Notes under the pieces: model-generated | Database searches by the model: none | What the model was told of the DNA's origin: nothing | The model's input: only the letters and a program-made list of their open reading frames with translations | Translations under genes and position numbers: made by a program | Assembly: GCA_026394095.1 (NCBI GenBank) | Contig: JAPKYY010000031.1 | Location: 1 to 19,144 of the forward strand | Reading direction: 5' to 3' | Source: Acidobacteriota bacterium | GTDB lineage: Bacteria; Acidobacteriota; Terriglobia; Bryobacterales; Bryobacteraceae | Length of the DNA: 19,144 nt | In this document: one piece after another, positions 7,111-14,432 of the stretch | Numbering within the stretch: the first letter of the stretch is position 1 | How the letters are laid out: each line of letters starts with the position of its first letter

Positions 7111-8832
7111 ATGAATTCCATGGAAAACACTCTGCCGTTGAACCCGGATGAAAATCTGGAAACAATGGAAAACCTAGCGGACTCCGGCTTCGGAGACATC
7201 CTGCGTGAATTTGAAACGCAGAAGACGCCCGAGCGCGAAGATGTTGGACGCGGCATGCTCAATGGCCACGTCTTGCGTATAACACCCGACGGGGTGGTGG
7301 TCGACATCGGCCGCAAGATGGAGGGAATGCTTCCTCTAGATCTTGTGACCGGTCGCGATGGCCAGGTAATCGTGCAATTGGGTCAAAAGCTCGAAGTGAG
7401 CGTGGCCGGCCGCACCGATGACGGTTATTATCGACTCGCGGTACAGAAGGTAGAGGCCCCCAAGGACTGGAGCGGCATCGAGCAAGCCTTCGAGAACAAA
7501 CTCACGGTCAGCGGCACGGTGCTGGAAGTAGTCAAGGGAGGACTGCGCGTCGATATCGGCGAGCGGGCCTTTATGCCGGCTTCCCGCAGTGGCGCTCGTG
7601 ATGTAAGCGAGATGGCCAAGCTGGTGGGGCAGAAGATTGAATGCCGCATCACCAAGTTCGATAAGGAAAAAGAAGACGTGGTGGTGGACCGCCGCGTGTT
7701 GCTTGAGGAAACGTCGGCCCAGCGCAAGCAGGAAGCTTTTGCTTCGCTTGCCGAGGGTACAGTACTCAAGGGTCGCGTGCGTACGCTGACCGACTTTGGC
7801 GCCTTTGTCACGATTGGCGAAGTGGATGGCCTTTTGCATGTCAGCGACATGAGCTGGACTCGTATCGCCAAGCCTTCCGATGTATTGAAAGAAGGGGATG
7901 AGGTTCAGGTCAAGATCCTGAAGATCAACCCTACGACTCGCAAGATTTCTCTTGGCATGAAGCAGTTGCAGCCGGAGCCGTGGACGGCCGCCGCCGAGCA
8001 GTTGAAGGTGGGCGAGCGTGTCACTGGCAAGGTGATGCGACTGGCTGACTTTGGAGCATTCGTTGAATTGCTGCCTGGTATCGAAGGTTTGATCCGTATG
8101 ATCGACCTCACCTGGGACAAGCGGATTCGCAAGCCTGAGGATGTAGTGAAGGTTGGGGACGTGGTTGAGGTTCAGATCCTTGACATGAAGCCGACCGAGC
8201 GCAAGATCGGGCTTGGGCTCAAGCAGTTGGTGGAAGACCCGTGGGCAGCAGCCAAGGCCAAGTACCCGATCGGTACTGTCGTGGAAGCCGCTGTTACTGA
8301 CCTGCAGAACTTCGGTGCGTTTATCGCTCTGGGGCCTGGGGTTGAGGGCATGGTTCACGTCGCCGATATTACTCGCGAGAAGCGCATTGAGCATCCCAAG
8401 GATGCCTTGAAGGTGGGTCAGATCGTCAAGGCCGTGGTGACTGAATTTGAAGTCGACCGCCGCCGCATTCGTTTGAGCATCAAGCAGCTTGAGCCGACCA
8501 GCGCCGATCACTTTATCGCTGAAAATGCGGTGGGAGATCTGGTGACGGGCCGTATCAGTGATGTCAAGGACAACAAGGTTAAGGTGCAGCTGGCTGAAGG
8601 CGTCACGGGCGTTTGCATGATGCCCAAGTCGCAGGGCAGCAGCAGCGAGAGCGCTGGTGGTGGCGGCAAGGTGGATATTTCCTCGCTTGGCGCCATGCTG
8701 AATGCGCGCTGGAAGGAAGGCGCCGGCAGCGATACTGACAAAAATCAGGTTCGTGTCGGGCAAATCCGTCAGGTGAAGATCATCGCGATGGATGCGGAGA
8801 GCAAACGCATCGAAGTCTCGCTGGTCGATTAA
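7111..8832 (+). CDS. rpsA: 30S ribosomal protein S1
   Basis: A 573-residue RNA-binding protein of the small ribosomal subunit that captures mRNA for translation initiation. Six S1 (OB-fold) domains are visible, at about 46-115, 130-198, 214-285, 299-372, 386-459 and 473-572. Domains 3 to 5 are the most canonical, with TDFGAF, ADFGAF and QNFGAF loops and KISLGMKQL-type ends. Domains 1 and 2 are the divergent ribosome-binding pair. Domain 6 has a Ser/Gly-rich insertion of about 40 residues (about 505-545). The length is close to the usual 550-580. The ATG at 7111 is preceded by a weak GGA (7103-7105); a second ATG at 7120 is possible. Weak ribosome binding sites are common for rpsA. No hairpin terminator is seen in the 130 bases after it. 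Confidence 0.95.
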   Translation: MNSMENTLPLNPDENLETMENLADSGFGDILREFETQKTPEREDVGRGMLNGHVLRITPDGVVVDIGRKMEGMLPLDLVTGRDGQVIVQLGQKLEVSVAGRTDDGYYRLAVQKVEAPKDWSGIEQAFENKLTVSGTVLEVVKGGLRVDIGERAFMPASRSGARDVSEMAKLVGQKIECRITKFDKEKEDVVVDRRVLLEETSAQRKQEAFASLAEGTVLKGRVRTLTDFGAFVTIGEVDGLLHVSDMSWTRIAKPSDVLKEGDEVQVKILKINPTTRKISLGMKQLQPEPWTAAAEQLKVGERVTGKVMRLADFGAFVELLPGIEGLIRMIDLTWDKRIRKPEDVVKVGDVVEVQILDMKPTERKIGLGLKQLVEDPWAAAKAKYPIGTVVEAAVTDLQNFGAFIALGPGVEGMVHVADITREKRIEHPKDALKVGQIVKAVVTEFEVDRRRIRLSIKQLEPTSADHFIAENAVGDLVTGRISDVKDNKVKVQLAEGVTGVCMMPKSQGSSSESAGGGGKVDISSLGAMLNARWKEGAGSDTDKNQVRVGQIRQVKIIAMDAESKRIEVSLVD

Positions 8833-8962
8833 TCGCTCCAAATTCTTTCGTTTTCGGCGTTACGGATTTGGGTTTGAGCCGTCGAATCTATCGTTGAGCT
8901 CTCAAAACACAGGGCAGGCGGCGCTTGTGGCACCGCTCCGGCTGCCTCTTACACAAAAGTCT

Positions 8963-9532
8963 ATGGACGAAGCCGCACTGATTCGCGCCGCGCAGGCGGG
9001 CGACCACGAAGCCTTCGAGAGCCTGGTGGTTGCTTATGACCAACAGGTTCTGCGACTGGCCTTTAATCTGCTTCGCTCCAGCGAAGAAGCATACGATATC
9101 TATCAGGAAGCCTTCTTGCGAGTTCACAAGAATCTTTCGAAATTCCGTTTCGATTGCAGCTTCCACACCTGGCTTTACCGCATCGTCACCAACCTTTGCC
9201 TCGACGCTTTGCGCAAGAAAAAAGTGCGTAAAGAAGAACAGGCTGTCATTGAAACCAGCGATGGGCCGAAGGACCGTCTGGAGTTGGCCGCTGAAGACCG
9301 CGCCGAACTGGACCCGCAACGCAAGCTGTTGAGCCGCGAATTGCGTGAGCGGATCGAGGGTGTGTTGTCTGGATTTACGCCGCGCGAGCGGATGGTTTTT
9401 GAGATGCGCCACTATCAGGGCATGCGGTTGCGGGCGATTGGCGATAGTTTGGGAACTACCGAAGAGGCCGCAAAGAATTGTCTGTTTCGTGCAACCCAGA
9501 AGATGCGCACGGCGCTTGGGGATTTTGTATGA
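8963..9532 (+). CDS. ECF-type RNA polymerase sigma factor
   Basis: A 189-residue sigma-70 family factor with only regions 2 and 4. Region 2 (about 5-85) shows DHEAFESLVVAYDQQVL, the -10 recognition helix core DIYQEAFLRVH (45-55) and FHTWLYRIVTNLCLD. A charged linker follows (about 86-122), and region 4 (about 125-185) has FTPRERMVFEMRHYQGMRL and the helix-turn-helix GTTEEAAKNCLFRATQKMR. I chose the ATG at 8963 because the protein begins there exactly at the family's usual N-terminus; the open frame continues upstream but overlaps rpsA and has no family-like sequence. No good ribosome binding site precedes it. Its stop overlaps the anti-sigma start (ATGA at 9529-9532), which makes that product its direct regulator. 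No recognisable ECF promoter was found in the 130-base gap upstream. Confidence 0.93.
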   Translation: MDEAALIRAAQAGDHEAFESLVVAYDQQVLRLAFNLLRSSEEAYDIYQEAFLRVHKNLSKFRFDCSFHTWLYRIVTNLCLDALRKKKVRKEEQAVIETSDGPKDRLELAAEDRAELDPQRKLLSRELRERIEGVLSGFTPRERMVFEMRHYQGMRLRAIGDSLGTTEEAAKNCLFRATQKMRTALGDFV

Positions 9533-10422
9533 ACTGCGACCAGATTACCGAGCAGGTAGAGCTTTACGTTTTTGGCGAGCTCGATTTTCACCAGGAAGAA
9601 TTGTTTGAAGCGCACGTTGGCACCTGCGAGCATTGCAAGGCATTGGTCGAGGAGCACCGTGCGATTTTGCGTTTGATGAATGAGGCTGAAGTGGAAGCGC
9701 CACCGCTTCTGCTGAACCAGTGCCGGCAAGGGCTGAAGCGAACCCTGGCCGCTGAGCAGATGAAGCCGGTGAGCTGGCTGGACCGGGTTCGGGATCTGAT
9801 TCCCGCCTGGCCGGTGTTGCTCAAGCCGGTCTTTGGTTGTGCGATGCTTGCGCTGGCGTTTTATGCCGGACAGCAGGCCGAAGAGCGCAAGTCGGTTTCA
9901 GCGGCCGGGCTGCCAACGTCGCGGATCCGGACGATTCAGGGTACTGGCAATGGCATGGTGCAGATCGTACTTGAAGAACCTCGCCAGCGGATGATCGAAG
10001 GGGCTCTTAGTGAGTCTGGGATTGAACAGGCGTTGATGGCTGCGGCACGGCAGTCTCCGGATCCCGGGATGCGTCTTGAGAGTGTCGACCTGTTGCGGAA
10101 TCGCTGCAACCGGGACGATGTGCGCAAGGCAATGCTTCAGACGTTGGAGCACGACGATAGCCCTACAGTGCGCTTGCGTGCACTTGAGGCGCTGCGGCCT
10201 CATTCGAATGAGGTTGAAGTGCGGCAGGCTTTGTCGCGGGTTCTTCTGAAGGATACGAGCCCGAATGTGCGTGTGCAGGCAATTGATTTGTTGGTGGACC
10301 GTCCACCAGCGGAGATTGTTGGGACCTTGCAGGAAATCATTCGTCGCGATGAGAATGATTACGTGCGAGCCCGGTGTTTGCGTGTGTTGAGCCAGATGCG
10401 GGCGTCGCCTGGCGTGTTCTAG
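9529..10422 (+). CDS. Membrane anti-sigma factor with zinc-binding (ZAS) domain and C-terminal HEAT repeats
   Basis: A 297-residue protein that should hold the preceding ECF sigma factor at the membrane. The N-terminus (1-75) is a ZAS-type domain with H29-x3-C33-x2-C36 (HVGTCEHC) and C3 as a possible fourth ligand. A single hydrophobic helix follows at about 96-113 (LLKPVFGCAMLALAFYAG). After a linker, residues about 160-295 form several HEAT-like helical repeats: MRLESVDLLR, PTVRLRALEALR, PNVRVQAIDLL and DYVRARCLRVLSQ. With the ZAS domain in the cytoplasm, the repeats would lie outside the membrane and may be the sensing part. The ATG at 9529 overlaps the sigma stop by four bases; an in-frame ATG further upstream lies inside the sigma gene and is unlikely. 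Function is inferred from domains and coupling. Confidence 0.88.
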   Translation: MNCDQITEQVELYVFGELDFHQEELFEAHVGTCEHCKALVEEHRAILRLMNEAEVEAPPLLLNQCRQGLKRTLAAEQMKPVSWLDRVRDLIPAWPVLLKPVFGCAMLALAFYAGQQAEERKSVSAAGLPTSRIRTIQGTGNGMVQIVLEEPRQRMIEGALSESGIEQALMAAARQSPDPGMRLESVDLLRNRCNRDDVRKAMLQTLEHDDSPTVRLRALEALRPHSNEVEVRQALSRVLLKDTSPNVRVQAIDLLVDRPPAEIVGTLQEIIRRDENDYVRARCLRVLSQMRASPGVF

Positions 10423-10500
10423 CCGGATGCCGTTTCGTCACTGTGTTCTTTCCAGGAGTTGAGACGATCGCAAGCTTAGCCCGTCGATAAAGGTATGAAG

Positions 10501-11309
10501 ATGCAAACTATGATTTTGGCCAGCACGTTGCTGCTGGCTGGTTTTTCTGGCCAGGCTGATGCTCAGGTTGTTGTTGGCGGTCCTGGTGAGGTGATTTATC
10601 TGGGCCAGGTGAATCCGCCGCCTCCGCCTGCGGCACCGGCTGCTCCGTTGGCACCAATGGGCGAGCTTGTTCGGCTTATGTCCATAAATGGCAGCTACCT
10701 TGGCGTTGGAGTAAGGGATGTGGATGCCGAGCGCAAGAAGGCTCTGAATCTGAAGGAAGAACGGGGCGCGGAGATCACCAGCGTAGAGGACGACTCGCCT
10801 GCAGCCAAGGCTGGACTCAAGACCGGTGACGTGGTGCTCGATTACGCGGGCACGCGAGTGGAAAGCATGGAGCAGTTTATCCGGATGGTGCGGGAAACTC
10901 CCGCCGGTCGTGAAATCAAGATTGGCTTGATTCGCGCTGGGGTGGCAACTACTGTTACCGCCAAACCGGAGAACGGCCGCAACAGGGCAGGACGAACGAT
11001 CAGTATCGCCCCGATGGCCCCAATCGACATAAGAGGCTGGGTTGGATCTATGGACAGCCCTCGTGCAGTTATGTACTGGAAGAGCAGCACGCTTGGGGTC
11101 GAAGCTGAGTCCCTCGACAATCAGTTGGCCGAGTTCTTTGGCGTAAAGCAAGGAGTGCTGGTTCGCTCTGTTGGCAAAGCAAGACAGTGAACCTGAGCAT
11201 TGTTCGGGACAAGAAGGAAATGGCACTGAAGGTAGCCTTCGAAGATGAGCAACCGCCGGCAGCACCTCTTCCACGAGGCCGCTCTGTCCAGAACAAATTC
11301 CAGGACTAA
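10501..11309 (+). pseudogene. Broken secreted tandem-PDZ protein, third member of the ECF module
   Basis: The ATG at 10501 is preferred because AAAGG (10489-10493) lies seven bases before it; the ATG at 10495 is too close. A signal peptide ends near residue 21 (GQADA/Q). Then come a Pro/Ala-rich stretch (39-52) and a complete PDZ domain (about 65-155) with YLGVGV and SPAAKAGLKTGDVVL. A second PDZ begins (STLGVEAES...GVLVRSVGK) but reading stops at 11190. In the next frame, from about 11181, KTVNLSIVRDKKEMALKVAF, the last strands of a PDZ domain, continues to TAA at 11309. The middle of PDZ 2, about 35-40 residues with its carboxylate-binding neighbourhood and GD loop, is missing. No protease domain is present. 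The gene lies 78 bases after the anti-sigma gene and probably belongs to the same circuit. Confidence 0.8.
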
Positions 11310-11338
11310 CAGCGCGCTGGCTGGAAACTAGCTTTTTT
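11310..11338 (+). terminator. Weak terminator-like site between convergent genes
   Basis: The 18-base gap between the PDZ gene and the last flagellar gene begins with the perfect palindrome CAGCGCGCTG (11310-11319). A small stem, GCTGG (11316-11320) with CTAGC (11328-11332), is followed by six T on the plus strand. The stem is only five pairs with one wobble and runs into the stop codon of the convergent gene, so it is a weak candidate for ending the plus-strand transcript. Confidence 0.3.
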
Positions 11339-11735
11339 GTGCGGCCTTCTCGATCTTCATCAGAAATTCCACTTCGGGTTTCGGGAGCGAGAGGGCCGCA
11401 GAAATTTTTGTACTGGATTCGCCTCTCTTCACCATTTCAATTGCCTTGGCTTTTGTGGCGTTGCCCCAAAGCGTCGAGGCTGTAGCGGCAGCAGAGGCTC
11501 GGAGGGGAAAGGCCACTTCGGCCCGTAAAGGTACTTTGGGTGTGAGGATGCCGTCTTCTCTACGGACTGTCTGGATCCAATTGCTGCGTTGCTCGTTGAG
11601 CTGGAAGCGGACTTGTTCGATTTCTTTTTCCCAATTGAGCTCGCTGCGGCGCAGTTCCATCTTGATCTGTAACGTCAAATACAGCGAGGCGAGCAGGCCA
11701 AGGGCCAGGAAGAGCATTGCGATCTGATTTTCCAT
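11328..11735 (-). CDS. Small single-pass membrane protein with DUF2802-like C-terminus, end of flagellar operon
   Basis: A 135-residue protein with an N-terminal membrane helix (about 4-22), a charged region likely to form a coiled coil (about 25-58), a loose middle, and a C-terminal helical unit (about 96-132; AIEMVKRGESSTKIS, then LPKPEVEFLMKIE). That unit resembles DUF2802-type helix-turn-helix ends found in small proteins near flagellar genes; the match is by eye. AGGAG lies six bases before the ATG and contains the stop codon of the preceding fliN-like gene, so the two are coupled. It is the last gene of the operon. A role at the flagellar base or in its gene regulation is inferred from position only. 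Confidence 0.7.
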   Translation of the reverse strand: MENQIAMLFLALGLLASLYLTLQIKMELRRSELNWEKEIEQVRFQLNEQRSNWIQTVRREDGILTPKVPLRAEVAFPLRASAAATASTLWGNATKAKAIEMVKRGESSTKISAALSLPKPEVEFLMKIEKAAQKS

Positions 11736-11744
11736 CTAAGTCTC

Positions 11745-12572
11745 CTAGTTCACGGTGCGAAGCCGGTCCTGCCGGCTCACGATTTGCTGGATGCGGACGC
11801 CGTAATTGCCTTCGACAACAACGACCTCCCCGCGTGCGATTACGCAGTTGTTGACAATCACCTCGACGGGTTCTGTCACTGCCCGGTTCAATTCCACGAT
11901 GGAACCAGAGCTGAGTTTTAATACTTCTTTGAGCGGCACAAGGGCGCGTCCGAAGCTGACGCTGACTGGCAGTTCAACATCGAGCAGCAGATCAAATTGC
12001 GAAGTACTGGCAACGCTCTCAACTGGAGCCGCCGGGCTTTGTGCGACTGGCTCTGATGCTGGTGGAGGCTGAAGAAGTTGAGCCATCAATTGAGCCGAGA
12101 CCTGCACCTGGATTTTGGCCTCGCTCTCACCCATCGGGAAGCGGTAGCCCCAGGAAGCAGCGGCTGGATCAGAATCGGCTCCAACAGCAGTGCTGTCGGT
12201 CTCCCATTTCTTGCCAGCCATCCCGGAAAGATCCGGTGCCCAGGAAGAAGCAGCCTGGGCCATTGTTTCCGTATAGGTGCTCTCAAGTGTTGGATCGTCG
12301 AAGGTATCGACGCCAGCGGCTTCCAGGATCTTCTTGCCAATCAACTTCCAGTCTTCGGCTGCAGCAAAGATGCGCAATTCCACTTGAGGAGCTGCCGAGT
12401 ATTTGGCCGTCCAGCCAAGCAACTCTCCAAGCTGTGGCTCCTGGTCTTGAGGAGGAACGAGGTAGCAGCGTTGAGTGTTGCCAGTCATCGCCTCCATTGC
12501 CTGGGCGAGCCGGGTTGACAAGCTCTCTTTGAGCTTGACGAGAACCTCGTCGTTGGTAAAGATGGTCTTCAT
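11745..12572 (-). CDS. fliN: Flagellar motor switch protein FliN/FliY-like with degenerate CheC-like domain
   Basis: A 275-residue protein. The C-terminus (about 195-266) is a SpoA/FliN domain of the C-ring: LLLDVELPVSVSFGRALVPL, then SGSIVELNRAVTEPVEVIVN and GEVVVVEGNYGVRI. Plain FliN is about 100-140 residues, so this is a long form. A Pro/Ala-rich linker (about 168-192) joins it to an N-terminal domain (1-160) resembling CheC/FliY phosphatase folds. The family motif S/D-x3-E-x2-N can be aligned at S98-x3-E102-x2-A105, so the catalytic Asn is replaced by Ala and phosphatase activity is unlikely. The ATG is six bases after the fliA stop, with a weak AGG. The SpoA call is firm; the CheC-like relation is by eye. 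Confidence 0.85.
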   Translation of the reverse strand: MKTIFTNDEVLVKLKESLSTRLAQAMEAMTGNTQRCYLVPPQDQEPQLGELLGWTAKYSAAPQVELRIFAAAEDWKLIGKKILEAAGVDTFDDPTLESTYTETMAQAASSWAPDLSGMAGKKWETDSTAVGADSDPAAASWGYRFPMGESEAKIQVQVSAQLMAQLLQPPPASEPVAQSPAAPVESVASTSQFDLLLDVELPVSVSFGRALVPLKEVLKLSSGSIVELNRAVTEPVEVIVNNCVIARGEVVVVEGNYGVRIQQIVSRQDRLRTVN

Positions 12573-12578
12573 CGCAGC

Positions 12579-13370
12579 CTAGGCGCCCTTGACTACCGGC
12601 CAGCGCTTTTCGAGATAGGAGCGCAGGCGTAGAACGGCCTGGCTCTTGAGTTGTGAAATGCGCGACTCATGAAGATTGACGACCTTTGAGATTTCGCGAA
12701 GTGTGAGTTCCTTTTGATAGTAGAGACTCAAAACCGTTCGCTCAATTTGCGGCATACGCTGGATTGCTTCCGCAAGAAGGCGTTCCAGCTCAGAACGTTC
12801 GACGAGATTGGAAGGCCAGTTCTCTTCTTTGTCGGCGATGAAGCGGAGCAGGTCTCTGTTCTCTTCGTCACTCCCGCCGGATTCAAGGCTGCCTAAATTG
12901 ACTCCCCGAACCTCAACCAACCAGTCGTGATATTCCTGGATCGGGATGTTCAGCTCGAAGGCGATTTCTTCTTCGCGGGGCGCGCGCTTGAGCTTCTGTT
13001 CTGCAGCACAGATCGCGGCTTCAATTTGCTTTGCCTTTTTTCGTTGTTGCCGGGGGGCCCAGTCCAGACCCCGCAAACTGTCGAGGATGGCACCGCGAAT
13101 CTTGTATTCCGCGTAAGTCTTCAGTTTCACGTTTAGGGTGGGATCGAAACGATCAATCGCATGAATCAGGCCAAGGATTCCTGTCGACACCAGGTCTTCG
13201 AGGCTCACGCTCTCTGGAAGGCGTTCGTGGATACGACGAGCGATCAGGCGAACTTGGGGCAGGTGTTCGAGAATCATGCGTTCTCGATCCTCTGCACCTA
13301 TTACGGTTTGTGTTGGGGAATAGTACATTTCTTGGTCAGCTCCGATCGATGGCTCTTGCTCGCGTCTCAT
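12579..13370 (-). CDS. fliA: Flagellar sigma factor FliA (sigma-28 / WhiG family)
   Basis: A 263-residue alternative sigma factor that transcribes late flagellar genes. Region 2 (about 32-105) has LPQVRLIARRIHERLP, EDLVSTGILGLIHAIDRFDP and the -10 binding segment YAEYKIRGAILDSLR followed by LDWAPRQ, a clear sign of the FliA group. Region 3 spans about 108-185, and region 4 (about 195-255) carries the helix-turn-helix TLREISKVVNLHESRISQLK. The length is slightly above the usual 235-255, owing to a short N-terminal extension. The ATG at 13370 has AGAAGG about 12 bases upstream; an internal ATG at residue 15 is possible. It sits 30 bases after flhF and six before fliN. Confidence 0.95.
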   Translation of the reverse strand: MRREQEPSIGADQEMYYSPTQTVIGAEDRERMILEHLPQVRLIARRIHERLPESVSLEDLVSTGILGLIHAIDRFDPTLNVKLKTYAEYKIRGAILDSLRGLDWAPRQQRKKAKQIEAAICAAEQKLKRAPREEEIAFELNIPIQEYHDWLVEVRGVNLGSLESGGSDEENRDLLRFIADKEENWPSNLVERSELERLLAEAIQRMPQIERTVLSLYYQKELTLREISKVVNLHESRISQLKSQAVLRLRSYLEKRWPVVKGA

Positions 13371-13400
13371 ATCTGGGTGCGCCTTCTTGGTGCTGTTGTC

Positions 13401-14414
13401 CTAGGCTGCGCTGGATTTCGGCGTGCCTGAAATCTGAGCCTGCGCTTCAGAATCATTGCGGCGGAATCGCGCCAGGATCGCTTCAATTGCAGTGCGCGCC
13501 GAGGCGTTGGCAGCAACGGCCACGTTGTGCTTTTCGGGAGTCGGGACTTCCACTGCCGCAATCGCGAATCGCTCTTCGGCGATGCGCGGCTCTTCTAGTT
13601 CAGCGGCTCGCTCGACCACTTTGCCTGCATCCTGGAGATCTTCAGGAACAGCACGGCCGGTCCCACACCAGCGAATTGTCAGAGCGCTGAGATCCTGCAA
13701 TTCTGGGGCGGCAAGGTCCATCCGGGCTTCGTCGAGATGGGTCGGCAGCAGATACGTTGGGCGGAAGCGCGCGTAGGTCTTGCGGCATGCACTGAGATAA
13801 CTGGAAGAGTAGGCTCCAGAAAGAACCAGGTGAATTTCGGGTTGGGATAGCGAGTCGATTGCCGATTGTGTTTCGGTGGAGAGGACGTCGTTGCCTTCCA
13901 GCGCAGTCGTGTCGACAAGCACCAGGTCGGCATCTCTAAACTGGCTCAACGCTGAACGAAATGATTCCAGGCTGTCGACTTCAGAAAACGGGATACCCGC
14001 GATCTCGCAATACGACTTTACGAAATCGGCCCCGCCGACCCGGCCAGTATCCCAGCTTAAGACTGCAGGCGAGAGCCCGAGTGTGAACTTGGAATGAATC
14101 GCGATCTTCGAGCAGGCGGAGCTCTTGCCCGCTCCGCTGGGCCCAACGAGAAAGATCACCCGGGCTGGCTGAACTGAATTTTGTACTGAATTTTCTGCCG
14201 GGACGATGCGGGCAGAGGGGGCTGCTTTGGCCTCCACTGGCGGAAGCGCATCAGGATTGTCCGCCACGGCACAGACAACCTCGTATCTACCGAAGTGCCG
14301 AAACTCGGAAGGTGCTTCGCGAGTATTGAGGATAAGTGCATCCTCGCCCATTTCTTTTCCGGCGCTCTGTAGCGCCACATCCATCGAATCTGCGTAGAAG
14401 GATTTGATTTTCAT
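13401..14414 (-). CDS. flhF: FlhF-like SRP-type GTPase with degenerate nucleotide motifs
   Basis: A 337-residue protein related to FlhF, which sets the place and number of flagella. The N-terminus is typical (MKIKSFYADSMDVALQSAG and GEDALILNTRE). The P-loop GPSGAGKSS (91-99) is intact. The next motifs are recognisable but altered: DTGR (122-125) where FlhF has DTYR, DTTAL (168-172) in place of DTAGR, and THLDE (225-229) in place of TKLDE, so the lysine that contacts the guanine is His. The closing motif GTGRAVPEDL (251-260) is well kept. The B domain is very short, and about 70 residues of low-conservation sequence follow the G domain. GTP binding or hydrolysis may be lost. It lies 18 bases after flhA, the usual FlhF position. 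Confidence 0.85.
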   Translation of the reverse strand: MKIKSFYADSMDVALQSAGKEMGEDALILNTREAPSEFRHFGRYEVVCAVADNPDALPPVEAKAAPSARIVPAENSVQNSVQPARVIFLVGPSGAGKSSACSKIAIHSKFTLGLSPAVLSWDTGRVGGADFVKSYCEIAGIPFSEVDSLESFRSALSQFRDADLVLVDTTALEGNDVLSTETQSAIDSLSQPEIHLVLSGAYSSSYLSACRKTYARFRPTYLLPTHLDEARMDLAAPELQDLSALTIRWCGTGRAVPEDLQDAGKVVERAAELEEPRIAEERFAIAAVEVPTPEKHNVAVAANASARTAIEAILARFRRNDSEAQAQISGTPKSSAA

Positions 14415-14432
14415 GGTCGGTTCTCGTTTCGC

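Noticed and set aside
7336..8841. A 501-codon open frame antisense to rpsA
   Set aside because: It lies wholly opposite a gene with six clear S1 domains, has no ribosome binding site or family motif, and is His/Leu-rich as expected from the reverse of a codon-biased gene.
8833..8962. Possible promoter or terminator in the gap between rpsA and the sigma gene
   Set aside because: TTGTGG at 8925-8930 has no good -10 partner, and no hairpin with a T-run is present; nothing supportable is seen.
10423..10500. Promoter upstream of the PDZ gene
   Set aside because: TTGAGA at 10459-10464 and GATAAA at 10486-10491 are 21 bases apart, too far for a standard promoter.
11161..11200. Single-base sequencing error as the cause of the PDZ frame break
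   Set aside because: Correcting one base would join the frames but still leave most of the second PDZ domain absent, so a larger loss is needed.
12041..12532. Plus-strand frames opposite the fliN-like gene
   Set aside because: They are shadows of the minus-strand gene; no signal peptide, domain or ribosome binding site.
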